Below, one piece after another: positions 1 to 10,823 of a stretch of DNA of 64,000 nucleotides. Each line of letters begins with the position of its first letter. The first letter of the stretch is position 1. The position numbers were made by a program, and so were the translations under genes. The notes under the pieces were generated by a model, which had not been told where the DNA came from, did not search any database, and saw only the letters and a program-made list of their open reading frames with translations. The DNA comes from Hortaea werneckii (Eukaryota > Ascomycota > Dothideomycetes > Mycosphaerellales > Teratosphaeriaceae), in assembly GCA_037044905.1 (NCBI GenBank), contig JBAOKB010000185.1, forward strand, positions 248,001-312,000, given 5' to 3'.

Positions 1-697
1 CAATCGAGTGGACCCCAGCAAACCGATATGTCCAGGCCGGTAGGAGAGCTTTCAGGAGTTGTCAATCGAACAGGCGGCTGCGATATAAGTTGCAAGCAAC
101 TCGAAAAGAAGAATCCTGTCTAGCGATAAAAGAGAGTTGCAACTGTGAACCTCGCAGTTCAAGTGAATTGAGGTCCCGAAAGGGGGAATAAATAAATGCG
201 GATTATCACGTGAATGGAAGATGGATGATTTTGCCGCCGAGTTCTAACTCGCAATGCTTTGGCTTTCATTTGCCAGGGGGTATCAATTCTACTTACTGCA
301 GATAACGCCACTGCTTCAATACAAGATTCCTTGAGCTCTTGGATTGCTCCTGGACCGCCGAAGGACAAACGCCCCTTAGGTTCGCCAATCTCCAAAGTTG
401 GCAAATGCCAGTAGGTCAAGCAGTCTCCTCCAATCGATAGAGAAGTGGTCTCGAGGCTGAAGACACCTTTTTTTTAAAAGAAAAAAAAAAAATTAAGTGG
501 TCCCATTCACCATCTTTCCATCAGGATCCGGGAAGTGCACATCCTCCCAGACGCCCGTAGCCAACAGCTTTAATCGTGCACGCAAATCATCCCGACGCGA
601 ATCATCCCGACGGATATCTCTCCCTCTCCAAACCCTTGATCCCAACCCAACCTCCCAAAGTCCCACACCAGAACATCACTCTCATCTCTACGGCCCC
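1..697. other. left-edge intergenic region
   Basis: No convincing gene is seen. A short minus-strand open frame (159-419, 86 codons) matches nothing I know and has no intron or domain support. A T-rich run followed directly by an A-rich run lies at about 469-494. The 3' end of the next gene lies at the right side of this stretch. Confidence 0.5.
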
Positions 698-1492
698 CTA
701 AACTCCTCTCCCTCCCGAAGCCCGTAAACCCTTCCCACCGCCCTTCATCGACCTACTCTCACCCCGCGATTGCCCTTTCCTCCCCACCTTCCCCCCACTC
801 ATCTCCATCGCCCGATCCTCCCGCCGCACACTCTCCAGCACCCACTCGACCGCCCTCCGCACCTCCTCCCGCGAAGCCGTCAGCGCCGTCTCCGCTTTCA
901 GGATGACTAGCAGTGCGCCTTTGAGTCCCTTGGGAGGAACAACGCGCCCTGAAACCTCCTTCTCCTCTCCCACCACCTCGGCAGTGGTGGGAGAGGAGAA
1001 GGAAGACGGGGAGGAAGCTCTCCCGTTCCCTCGCCGCAGCCCCTTCCCTTCCTCCCGCGGAGACCCGTCATTGTTGAGACGGAGTTGCCGCTGCAGCGCT
1101 TCCTGCACCGCCGTCCGCGCCCGCCGATAACACCAATCCCGGACGACTTTCTTGCCGCTCGCGGCGACGGGGCAGTGGACGCGCCAGTTTAGGATTGCGG
1201 GGTTGAACGTTTGAGATTTGCGTTTGGCGTTGAGGTGGTGCGGGTGGTATGGGTCAGAGAGAAAGTCCTTGGTGGGCGGTAGGGTGGTGCAGTTGATTGG
1301 GCGGGGATGGGGTTCGTAGCGGTAGGAGAGGACTTGGTGGGGTCGGAGGGAGGCGGTGGGGGAGGTGGATGTGGAAGGTGCGGATGCGGTGGTGGTGGTG
1401 GAGTGGTGGAGCGGCGTGGCCGGGGGTCGGTGAGGTTTCACATGGTGGTGGGGGATGCGAGGAGAGGCGCGGGTGAGGAGGGGGCGGGACAT
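698..1492 (-). CDS. unknown protein, possibly mitochondrial
   Basis: An uninterrupted 264-codon frame. The first 15-20 residues are rich in Arg, Ser, Thr and His and lack acidic residues, as in a mitochondrial presequence (inference). A central block around residues 90-140 (FNPAILNWRVHCP, then DWCYRRARTAVQEALQ) is the most conserved-looking part. Residues 190-235 (KGALLVILKAETALTASREE) look like an amphipathic helix. The C-terminus is basic and Gly/Ser-rich. I do not recognise the family. The frame contains a perfect 20-bp inverted repeat. The start at 1492 is the first Met and suits a presequence. The gene faces away from eIF1A. Confidence 0.55.
   Translation of the reverse strand: MSRPLLTRASPRIPHHHVKPHRPPATPLHHSTTTTASAPSTSTSPTASLRPHQVLSYRYEPHPRPINCTTLPPTKDFLSDPYHPHHLNAKRKSQTFNPAILNWRVHCPVAASGKKVVRDWCYRRARTAVQEALQRQLRLNNDGSPREEGKGLRRGNGRASSPSSFSSPTTAEVVGEEKEVSGRVVPPKGLKGALLVILKAETALTASREEVRRAVEWVLESVRREDRAMEMSGGKVGRKGQSRGESRSMKGGGKGLRASGGRGV
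957..1003. repeat. perfect 20-bp inverted repeat inside a coding frame
   Basis: Bases 957-976 are the exact reverse complement of 984-1003, with a 7-nt loop at 977-983. The arms are purine/pyrimidine asymmetric (TCTCC-rich against GGAGA-rich). Transcribed, this would form a very stable hairpin in the mRNA of the 698-1492 gene. Confidence 0.9.
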
Positions 1493-1903
1493 GGACTCCT
1501 GCTTCTCGCGGTCGCTGAGTACAAGCGAGCTACGCGCTCACCCGGATCTCATAAGTGAGTCAGAAGGTCCATGTACATAGTAATAAATTGGTGGAGTGGA
1601 GTGTAGTGAATGCACTTGTGCCCAACCGACCAGAGGCGGTGGCAATGCATGTGACAGAGGAGCGTCGGGGAATGATCAGCCCGACCTTCACCGCCCAATC
1701 AGAAGGTGGGGGTGGGAAGCGCCACAACCATATGACACACTTCTCTCTCTCTCTCTCTGCGCTGTGTGCCCCGCCAAAGCCAGAGCGAGAGCGCAACTCT
1801 TTCACTTTTAAACTCGGCCAGCCCGCTTCCCGTCTTTCCTACACAACCCACCTTCCCAACACAATCTTGATATATTACCCCCAGTGGTGAGTGAGGGGTC
1901 AAC
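1493..1903. promoter_or_regulatory. shared promoter of the unknown gene and eIF1A
   Basis: A 411-bp gap between two divergent genes, so it must hold both 5' regions. A (TC)n pyrimidine tract at about 1741-1758 lies some 150 bp before the eIF1A start, a common feature of highly expressed fungal promoters. No other motif is certain. Confidence 0.5.
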
Positions 1904-2628
1904 ATGCCTAAGAACAAGGGAAAAGTAAGTATTTTCATCCTTCATCGTCTTCCACTCTTGCCCACAAGACAAAGGAAGAGCGAAAGAGGACAATATGACT
2001 CGACCAACACGCGGATACTACGATCACATGTGCTGACCTAGTATTTCACAACAGGGCGGTAAGAACCGCAGAAGAGGAAAGAACGAGAATGACAACGAGA
2101 AGCGCGAGTTGACCTTCAAGGAGGAAGGCCAAGGTAAGTCTGCACACCCTCCTGTCGCCTCCCTCCCTCGCCCTCCGGCCCCCTCAATACCCATCCTCCC
2201 CTCCCACCCCCCTTCCTCACATCACCACTCCCCCCAACACACACCAACTAACACCCCCACCCTCCTCCTCAGAATACGCCCAAGTAGTCAAAATGCTCGG
2301 CAACGGCCGCCTCGAAGCGCTCTGCTTCGACGGCGCCAAACGGCTCGGCCACATCCGGGGCAAACTGCGCAAGAAAGTCTGGATCAACCAAGGCGACATC
2401 ATCCTCCTCTCCCTGCGCGAATACCAAGACGAAAAGGGGGACGTCATCCTGAAGTACTCGGCGGACGAGGCGCGGTCGCTGAAAGCCTATGGCGAGCTGC
2501 CGGAGAGCGCGAAGATCAACGAGACGGATACGTATGGGGGTGAGGAGGAGGGAGGCATTGGGTTTGATTTCGGCGAGGACGATGATGATTCTTCCAGTGG
2601 TGGCGAGGTGGATATTGATGATATCTAA
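1904..2628 (+). CDS. tif11: translation initiation factor eIF1A
   Basis: Three exons (1904-1924, 2055-2133, 2273-2628) with GTAAGT donors and AG acceptors; the second intron has an ACTAAC branch site. The joined protein is about 151 aa. It begins MPKNKGKGGKNRRRGK, the basic N-terminal tail of eIF1A, and continues into the S1-type OB fold (VVKMLGNGRLEALCFDG, RGKLRKKVWI). It ends in the acidic tail DDDDSSSGGEVDIDDI that binds eIF5B. Known role: with eIF1 it promotes 43S scanning and start selection on the 40S subunit. Length and both tails fit the family, so identification is secure. Confidence 0.97.
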
Positions 2629-3428
2629 TCTTGCTCGCCTGGGGAAGGGTCAGATGGGGGGAAGAGGGGGGGGACAGGGTGTTTTTCGTGTGGGCTATGC
2701 GCTTTGGCTCGACTTTCTTTCCGCCCTAATGTCTCGACCGCTGCGTCTGTTGCTCGCTTCTTGGCGGCAGGATTCATGGGATAAGACGCGGGAGGGCCGA
2801 AGGTTGGGTCACAAATGTGCTCCTTGCAAGCAAGCGCAGAAGATCGGTAGTGGGGTTTGTCCAACGCTGTTCTGCTCTCTTCTCCCGTAGAGGAGGAGAT
2901 GGTTTATGAGGTAGATGGGTTTTATGAAGAAAAAGTTCCTAGTCACTACTGATATGACGACCTGGGTTTCAATTCTCGCCTGCATTGCCTGAGGAAGGAA
3001 GGATGGTTGCAATGAGTGAAAGAACCCATGAACCATTATTGTCCATTTCTACTGAACAATATCATTTGTTTCTACTGTACGTGCTTTGAATTGCCGTCGA
3101 CGAAGAGTAATATATCACAAGAGAGTTCCGTGAGTGTCCAATGAAGCCGCTTGTGCCGAACGGACAGGCCGCAATCGGGGGCTTGGCAGGTGCGTCGCCC
3201 GAAGCGAGCAGCGAGGCTACGTCAACCCGAACAGCTGCGGCGACGTCCATGAATTCATGTTACCTGCAGTGGAGTTACTGACTTCTCTACTGTCCATACC
3301 CGGATCAGGCTTCACCATTTCTTTTGATTGATCGATTGATCTGAATTGATTAGACCCCGGCGTCGGACAGCGTCTTCGGAGGAGTGAGTGCTCTGTCGTA
3401 ACAGCAGCAGCAGCATTACCAACCCAAA
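2629..3428. other. intergenic, eIF1A 3' region and las17 promoter
   Basis: No gene is seen. It holds the 3' flank of eIF1A and the upstream region of the WASP gene. No RNA gene or repeat stands out. Confidence 0.5.
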
Positions 3429-5632
3429 ATGCCCTCCATCCTCTCCGACGACGACAAACAGACCGTCAAACGCACCGTCCCCAAAGCCACCAACAAGATC
3501 CACGCCGTCGCCGTCGTCAAACTCTACATCTGCCCGCCCTCGCACCACAAATGGACCTTCACCGGCCTGCAGGGCGCCCTCGTCCTGGCCAACGACCTCG
3601 TCGGCAACACCTTCTTCCTCAAGCTCGTCGACGTCAGCCCCGCCAACCGCGGCGTCCTCTGGGACCAGGAGATCTACGATACCTTCCAGTATAACCAGGA
3701 CCGGACGTTCTTCCATTCCTTTGAGGGCGAGGGGCCCGCGCTGTATGGTCTCAGCTTTGCCGATGAGAAGGAGGCCCGCCAGATGCGCAAGAAGATGGAG
3801 GAGCGCGAGAAGAATGCGAGTAAGGCTACCCGCGCGAAGCCCTTCGCGAGTGGGCCGCCGCAGCATTATGGTGGGGGTAGGCAGCAGCAGTATCAGAGTG
3901 TGGGGGATACTGGTGGATTCGGGGGAGGAGGAGGTGGTGGTGGAGGGGGTGGGAGTCGACTGGGAAGGTTGTTTGGACGACACTCCAGCAATGCCGCCGA
4001 GCGAGGACCCACGCAGTCGATTATTCCTCCGCGAGGCGTCGAGATCAACTCGGGTGGATATGGTGCCCAGCCAAGCCCTGCGCCGAGTCAACCCCCGAAT
4101 GCAAGCGGGATTGACCTCGCAGACCCCGCGGTGCAGAACGTCCTGCAGGACCTCAAACAGATGGGCATCACGGAAGACCAGATCGAAGAGCACGCCGGCT
4201 TCATCAAAAGCTACCTCGAGCAGAACAAGGCCTCCGCAGCCGCCGAAGCAGACAAGAAAGAGCGCGCAGCAAAAGCACCTCCCCCACCCCCTCCAGTCGC
4301 CGCTCCAGCTCCATCCGCACCAGCTCCCGCAGCCGGCCTCAGTCCCCAAAACACCGGCTCATCATCCGGGACCAGCAAACGCGGCCGACCCCCCGCGCCA
4401 CCCCCCTCAAGACGCACAGCCGGCGGAGCCGCACCTCCGAAACCACCAAGTCCCAGTCCGAGCCCACCGCCCCGCGAGCCTTCGCCGCCTCGACCCCGTT
4501 TCCGCGTCCCGCCCCCGCTCGCCGACGCCGGCAAATTGGCCAAAACCCCCGGTCCGCCTCCGACCCCGGCTCGCAACCGCACCGCCAGTTCCGCCGGAGG
4601 CGGAGCCGGAAGCGGTGGTCCTCCCCCGCCTCCTCCCCGCTCCCAACCCGAATCCCCCCGCTCCCCGCCCGCGCCCAGCTCGACAGGCACCAAATTCGCC
4701 GTCCCGCCGCCTTTCGAGGGGAAGAGGATCCCGTCTGGACCTCCCCCGCCTCCTGCTCGCTCAAGCGGCGGTGGCGGTGGTCCTCCGCCCCCACCTCCCC
4801 GCGGTTCTCACTCCGGAGGCGCAGGAGGCGGAGGGGATAGTTCAGGTCCGCCTCCCCCTCCTCCCCGCGCGAGTCCCGCTCCCGGAGGTGCTGGTGGTCC
4901 CCCGGCTCCTCCCCCTTTACCACCCAGCTCTTCCCGTCCCGTCCCGCCTCCGCCTTCCAGTGGCGGTGCGCCCCCGCCACCCCCGGCTCCGCCTATGCCG
5001 CCGCCAAGTGGTGGTGCACCCCCACCCCCTCCGCCCCCGCCTATGCCCAACGCCGGCGGTCCGCCCCCACCTCCCCCCATGCCCCCGCGCAGCGGTGCCA
5101 GTGGCGGTGGTGGAGGAGACGCAGGCATAGGCGCCGACACAGCGGCCGGCGCCGCGGGGTCGGGTGCTCCGCAGCCGGGGCGCGATGGGTTGATGGCGGA
5201 TATTCGCGGCGGAGCGAGGCTGAAGAAGGTTAGTGACAAGGAGAAGAAGGATCGGAGTGCGGCGTTGGTTCCGGGGCAGGAGCCTTCGGGAGGAGGAGGA
5301 GGAGGAGGGGGAAGTGGGGGAGGTAGTGGGGGAGGGGATGGGGGAAGTGGTGGAGGAGGAGAACAGGGGGGGTTGGCGGGCGCGTTGGCTAGTGCGCTTG
5401 CGGCGCGGAAGAGTAAGGTTAGTCATTCTGGTAAGTGGGTTCCCTTTTTTTTTTTTTTTTTTTTTTGGTTGGGGGTGGTAGCTGGGTGGGGTGAGAGGGT
5501 TTGAGGGGTTTAAGGGGAGGGAAGGGAGGGGCGTTGGGATTGGGTATGGTGAGGGATAAAATGAGGATGGGAATTGCTAACGTTGCTATTTCCTTCGAAA
5601 CAGATGACGAGAAGGACGATGACGATTGGTGA
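3429..5632 (+). CDS. las17: WASP-family actin nucleation promoter Las17
   Basis: Two exons: 3429-5430 and a tiny 5604-5632 exon (GTAAGT donor, CAG acceptor), giving about 676 aa. The N-terminal ~125 residues form a WH1/EVH1 domain (KIHAVAVVKLYICPP, FFLKLVDVSP, LWDQEIYDTFQYNQ) that in the family binds verprolin/WIP. A short Gly tract follows, then several hundred residues of polyproline for SH3 proteins and profilin. Next come a WH2 motif near the end (GLMADIRGGARLKK), Gly-rich linkers, and the acidic Arp2/3-binding tail DDEKDDDDW with its terminal Trp. That tail is encoded wholly by the small last exon. The intron contains 22 consecutive T at 5445-5466. Role: Arp2/3 activation at endocytic actin patches. 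No CRIB motif is visible, as in yeast Las17. Confidence 0.96.
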
Positions 5633-7249
5633 TCTGGAGTCGAATTGCCCTTCGTACCTCGCTGTGCCCTGGACGGAAAGGACGGAGGGTTTCTGGACCC
5701 TTACCTCCCTCTTTCTTTTTCCTTTCTTTTTCTGCTTCTTCTGGGCTTTTTGTTCCTCCCCGCCTTTTCCCTTCCTTCGTCCTGTTCTCTCCCCGTCGCG
5801 GGATCAGGGAGCGCGAGACGAGTTGTGTTGCCCTTGTTTGTCTGTTAGCGAGGAAAAGGGAGGGAGGACAAGAGGATGAAAGTACCCGGGCTGGAAAGAG
5901 AGGGAAGGGGAGAAGGGAGGATGGAGAAGGGAGAAGGGAGAAGGGAAAACGAGATACTGGAGAAGCGAAGAGGGAAGGGCGAAGTGGGAGAGAGATAGAA
6001 CATTCACAAGTCTTTTTCTTTTCCCCTCTCTCTTCCTTTCTTTTTGGTCTTTTGAAACTCCTCTTTCTATTGTGGATGCAAGAAGAGTAGGATCTTCAGC
6101 CGCGGGCCTTTGGTGGAGACGGGGTTTGTGGAGAAGGAGGTGTGTATAGCGGAGGGAGAACAGGGTAAAAATAAAAATAAAAATAAAAATAAAAAATAAT
6201 GATAATAATAAATAAGGAAAGAACCAAATTTCTAATCCTTTCTCTTTGGCCTTTTGGGCCTAGCTTCTCTTTCCTCCCTCCCCTCCTTTTGTCCTGGCCT
6301 ATTCTGTCCTTTCTCCCCACTTACGATCTACCGGGGTTTCCGTGCGTGCGATGTACAGTACTATGTAAGAAGCAGATGTGTGGTTAAAAGGAGAAGATAG
6401 AGGGAGACAGCACCTTAATCGTCTTTCATGTTTACTCAAAAGGGAGAAAACTCATAGAGAGGAAGGGGAGCGGGGAAGGCGGGAAAGCGAAACACAAGCA
6501 AACTCCTATATACTAAATAGCTTTCCCCTGCCGCTCGCTCGGTAAAAGAAAACCGCAAAAGCATTTGTTTTGGACGAAAAGGGAGAAGAGTTCTTAGAGA
6601 GGCTGGAATATAGGGAGTCAAAGAGAGATAGAAAGGATGGAGACAGAGGGAGAGAGAGAGAGACGGGGGAAGAAGACCATAAGGTTCAGCCCGCTAAATA
6701 TTCCTGATGCTCGCTTTTGGAAAGAGGGAACCCCCGCCCCCCCTCCCCTGCTCCCTCCAAAAATAGGAACCTTAATTTCCTCCCGCCTCGACACGCATCA
6801 TGAGTAGTACACACCATTTCCCTCGCTTCAGCATCGCAAAAGTAAAGCGTGCATTTCTATCCTCTTTCTCCTTCCCCCAACTCCCAACCCCTTCCCCACC
6901 TCCCACCCCGCTTTTCCTTTTCCTTTTCCTTTTTTTTTTTTCCTCCCTGCACTCGCTTCCCCTAGAACCTCCTACCATACCTCCCTTTCCCAATCCGTGT
7001 CCCACAAAGATCCGTATTTTCCATGGCTGCTGAGAACGGGTCGAATTCTTTCATCACGGTAGAGGGAAAGAGAGAGAGAGAGAGGAAACAGGAGAGGTCG
7101 AGAGAGGTCCAGAAACCAAAAAAAAAAAAAAAAAAAAAAAAGAAAGGAAAAGAAAATTAGGGGCGCGGGTGGGAATCTTCGTTCATCTCTCTCTCTCTCT
7201 CTCTTAGTATCAAACTTCTCGAACGGGTAGTGAAAAAAAAAAAATCCCC
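5633..7249. other. convergent intergenic region with purine/pyrimidine runs
   Basis: Lies between the 3' ends of las17 and the CDK gene. Long stretches are strand-asymmetric: GGGA/GAAG-rich near 5860-5990, CT-rich near 6850-6960, and GA-rich near 6640-6670 and 7065-7110. There is an (AAAAT)n array, a 24-A run at 7118-7141 and a (TC)n run at 7186-7204. Translated frames here are low-complexity artefacts. No gene is seen. Confidence 0.6.
6166..6215. repeat. (AAAAT)n microsatellite
   Basis: About six AAAAT units followed by AAT/ATAAT units, in the las17-CDK convergent spacer. Confidence 0.85.
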
Positions 7250-8385
7250 CTAAAACCCCCTCATCCCAGGCATCCCCGCCTGCTGCTGTTGCTGCTGCTG
7301 TTGCAGACCCGCCTGCTGCTGCTGCTGCTGTTGCGCCCTCGCATTAAACTCGGCGAACCAAGGATGCGCGAGGGCCTGCTGAGCCGAACACCGCATCTCG
7401 GGCCTGACCTGCAACATTTGACCCAGCAACTGTAGTCCCAGGCCGTCGACCTGGGGTAAAAGGTTCCGGAGCTCTTGCGTCGCATACACCGGCCATGAGG
7501 TCTTGTACTCCGGGAAGGTGCTGATACCAGGCCAGGAACGCTCGGAGGGGGTACCCATCAGCCGGAAGATTTTGAGAAGTTGGTCTTCGTTGGTAGTGCC
7601 TGGGAATAAGGGACGACCCGTGAACATCTCCGCCATGATGCAACCCGCGGACCAGATGTCGATGGAGGTGTTGTAGGTGCGGGAGCCGAGGAGGACGTCC
7701 GGGGCGCGGTACCAGAGGGTGACGACCTCGTTGGAGAAGGTGTTGACGGGGATGCCGAAGGCGCGGGCGAGGCCGAAGTCGGCGAGTTTCAGCTGGCCTT
7801 GGTTGTTGATGAGCAGGTTCTGGGGTTTGAGGTCGCGGTGGAGGACGCGGTTTTCGTGGCAGAAGGCGATGCCGCGGAGGAGCTGCCACATGAAGGATTT
7901 GATGGTCGGGCTGTCGAGGGCGCCGCGGGGTCCGCCGGCTGTGGAGGGGTGCGAGTCCATGTATTTCTTTAGGTCCTTGTCCATGTATTCGAACACGAGC
8001 ATGAGTTTGTTTTCGGTGTGGATGACGTCGTAGAGGCTCACGATGTTTTCGTGTTTGAGCTCTTTCATGAGGGAGATCTCGCGGATGGCGGTGGAAGGGG
8101 TGCCTTCTTCGGAATCGAGGTGGATTTCTTTCAGGGCGACGAAGGCGCCGGTCTGGCCATTGCGGCCTTTGAATACCTGGTCGGCGACTTGAGTCAGCGG
8201 TCATGATTATATATATATATATATAATGTATCCTCATGCACTCTTTGCCAAGGATCTAAGGCTCATCGCTCCTTCCCAAACTTCAAACACCGTTCCTTCC
8301 TCTTTCGGTATTGACTTACGGTAGCATATGTCCCCTCCCCCAGCTTCTCCAGCTGCTGGAAACTACTTGGATGCCGCTTATCCAT
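7250..8385 (-). CDS. pho85: Pho85/PhoA-type cyclin-dependent kinase
   Basis: Two exons, 8385-8320 and 8176-7250, with GTAAGT donor and CAG acceptor; about 330 aa. The protein opens MDKRHPSSFQQLEKLGEGTY, typical of Pho85 orthologues. It has the Gly-rich loop, the PSTAIRE cyclin-binding helix near residue 50, HRDLKPQN catalytic loop, DFGLARA and the VVTLWYRAPD activation segment. The C-terminus ends in a polyglutamine tail. Known role: nutrient (phosphate) signalling, morphogenesis and cell cycle with Pcl cyclins. The frame is open upstream of this Met to an ATG at 8754, so a longer N-terminal form is possible. The intron carries an (AT)n run at 8208-8226. Confidence 0.95.
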
Positions 8386-9138
8386 GGTCTCGATCTTCCG
8401 CCCGCCGCCCAGGCTGCGCACCGAAATATTACTGTCGGTCCTGTCCGCGACGCTTAATGTGCCCACATGCGTCGGGTGCAGGCGGATGTCCGGGGGTTCG
8501 CGACGGGTGAACTTCTTATCCCAGAGGGTGGCGCGGGCAGTGGTGAGCTGGTCGGCGACGGAGAGTTGTCGGGAAGCTATGGCGGGTTGACTGGGGGGAT
8601 TGGACGACGCAGGTGAGGGAGGTGGGGGTGTTGGGTGAATGGTGGTAGCAGCGGGATGGCGGGAGGAGGTGGAAGAGCACGCGTTGGTAACGGGGGTGGA
8701 GGAAGCCGTTTTGGCGAACCCGCGAAGAGATTCGCGCGAGGATAGGAGTGGCAAGGAGGGGATTGAAGGTGGGTGAGATAATCAGATAGCCGCTGGGTCT
8801 ACTCAGGTGGGAGATCTACGGCCACTCGCTTGGTGCTTGGGTGTAGTGGGGTTTACGGGTGTGACGCTGCTGCTGCTGCTGCTGGACAGCTATACGCGGG
8901 CGGCTAAACGCGGACGCGGATGCGGCAGTAAGCGCGCTGTCTCTCGGACTGGGCCGAGATCGTGGCGTCGTCTCGAGAAGTGCATCATCGACAAGGACGA
9001 CGACAAGCCATCGGTATATCGACGTTCAGTTGCCAGAAATCCGTCTGCACATCACATTACCAAAGAATTGGCTACAGGTTCCCGGTGAGCTTGTTGGATC
9101 ATCAAACCAGCCACTTCCGCTCCGGCGAACCCATCACC
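8386..9138. promoter_or_regulatory. divergent region between CDK and cbp4
   Basis: The CDK frame stays open on the minus strand through 8386-8754, adding 123 Ser/Thr/Pro-rich codons that are either an alternative N-terminus or 5' leader. The remaining 8755-9138 must hold both promoters. A short CTG run lies at about 8869-8883. No other feature is seen. Confidence 0.5.
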
Positions 9139-9672
9139 ATGAAGACCATCACATGGGTCAAAATGCTGGCCTCGTATGTCTATATCAAACCGCTCCGGAA
9201 ATTCATTTCAAGATGAGAGTATCTTCTAACATATACCTCTAGCGGCGGCATCATGTGCATCGGAGGCCCAGCATTGATCTACTACGTCACCCCCACCGAG
9301 GAAGAACTCTTCATGCGCTACAACCCCGAACTGCAACGCCGCTCGCTCGAGCGACGAAAGGAGAAGCAGGAGGACTTTGACCAGTTCGTCGGAAGATTGA
9401 AGCAGTATTCTAAGAGCGACAAGCCTGGTAAGCATCGCCCTTCCTCCCTTATCTTAAAAATCTACTTTGTTTCTAGAAATTCCGATCAGTCGCCACCACG
9501 AGTTCTGCAAAAGACTGATTACTGACTTTTCCGTTTGACAGTATGGACGGCATGGGAAGAAGACGCCGCCAGACGCCGACAACTCGGCGTTCAAGCCGAG
9601 CTCGACCGGAGAAGATCGGAGGCTGAAGAGGCTGAGGCGAGGAAGCAGGAAATGCAGAATTCTCTACGGTAG
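9139..9672 (+). CDS. cbp4: bc1 complex assembly factor Cbp4
   Basis: Three exons (9139-9173, 9243-9427, 9542-9672; donors GTATGT and GTAAGC), about 116 aa. The N-terminus MKTITWVKMLAS runs into a single membrane segment, GGIMCIGGPALIYYV, then the family signature TPTEEELFMRYNPELQRRSL. A charged coiled-coil-like C-terminus follows. Known role: an inner mitochondrial membrane protein that works with Cbp3-Cbp6 in cytochrome b handling and assembly of ubiquinol-cytochrome c reductase. Size and topology match the family. Confidence 0.93.
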
Positions 9673-9878
9673 CCTGTCTCTCCCGCTGCCACAATATGAC
9701 TTTCTCTCTCCTTCGTAGGGATGCTGTATTACTACTACCCAATGTCCATTACCTCTGCCATCCTTCGCGGGGATATACGGCAGGATTAGGTCCTCAGTCG
9801 CTATGAGACTGCTTCCCATGGCTTATGGTGGATCGGCTGACGCTTATAGTCACACTTCCGAATTGTGGTCGAATCTGC

Positions 9879-10823
9879 TCAGAAGAGTTTGATCTTTTTC
9901 CCTGGTAGATCCATGTCATCTTCCGCCTTTCGCTTGGCGACCAACTCGAAGCCGTCAATTTTGCCGTCTGTGGTGATGGGCTCGAATAGAGCGCCTCTGG
10001 GCCCGGCGAACCCGAGCATAACGTCCGAGGACCCGGTTCCCATTGTGTTCACCGAATCCTCCATCGCTTCAACGGAACTGTTCTGGATGGCCCACCCTCT
10101 TGAACGTGGGATTCCCACCACACCTTGATGAACTAGACGAGCTTTACTCTTACCCCTCCCCAACTTCTTCCCTTGCACTTTTCCCTGTCCGTCCATCTCA
10201 TCTTTCCGCCCCGGAATCGCCGCCCTCTCAAGCTCCTCACCTCCCACCTCCGTTCTCACCTCATGAGAAGAACCCTCTTTCCCCACCACCTGTTGACTCG
10301 TCCCTACACCCAATCCCAGTCCGACCCCACCCACCTCACCACCATCATCCCCCTCCTCCTTCTTAACCCCCACCAGCATCTCCTCATCATCATCCCGATC
10401 TTCATCCCTCTCTCCCACCATCCCCGCTTTCCCACTTTTCCACCCAGCAACTCCACCCTCCAAAAACACCCTCCACCCTTTCCTCAACCACTCCGCCTCC
10501 CGGCCCTCATCCCAGAAATCAGGGAAAGTTGACTTTACGCTCTTTTTCCCGCTCTCGACCCTCTGGCGTAACTTCGCCGCGCGCTGCTCGAGCAGGAGTG
10601 TCCAGCGCTCGGCTTCAGACGAGGGGAGCTCGGCGGAGGAAGGGCTAGCGGTGGTGGTGATGTTGGCGATGAAGCCGTTCAGGTGGATCTTGATGGCTCC
10701 GCGCTCGTTCTGCAGGTGTTGGTTGAAGGCTTTGCGGCGGAGGGGACGGGTTGGGGGGCCGGTTTCCGCGGGTATGTTGGTGTTGGTTGAAGATGGTTGG
10801 GGGAGGGGGATGGTAGTAGGCAT
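9879..10823 (-). CDS. unknown fungal protein
   Basis: Start chosen at the Met of MPTTIPLPQPSST (10823), giving 314 aa; the frame is open to 11126 but the extra part is low-complexity. Residues 30-125 are the only globular-looking part: RRKAFNQHLQNERGAIKIHL, then EAERWTLLLEQRAAKLRQRV and FPDFWDEGREAEWLRKGWRV. The middle is acidic and Gly-rich. The C-terminus is basic and ends in KKIKLF, with a possible bipartite nuclear signal. I do not recognise the family. It lies tail-to-tail with cbp4. Confidence 0.6.
   Translation of the reverse strand: MPTTIPLPQPSSTNTNIPAETGPPTRPLRRKAFNQHLQNERGAIKIHLNGFIANITTTASPSSAELPSSEAERWTLLLEQRAAKLRQRVESGKKSVKSTFPDFWDEGREAEWLRKGWRVFLEGGVAGWKSGKAGMVGERDEDRDDDEEMLVGVKKEEGDDGGEVGGVGLGLGVGTSQQVVGKEGSSHEVRTEVGGEELERAAIPGRKDEMDGQGKVQGKKLGRGKSKARLVHQGVVGIPRSRGWAIQNSSVEAMEDSVNTMGTGSSDVMLGFAGPRGALFEPITTDGKIDGFELVAKRKAEDDMDLPGKKIKLF

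Noticed and set aside
159..419. 86-codon minus-strand frame at the left edge
   Set aside because: No recognisable content, no intron or domain, and too short to support on its own.
5574..6090. Overlapping plus-strand frames after las17
   Set aside because: Low-complexity purine/pyrimidine DNA produces long open frames in several phases; no conserved residues.
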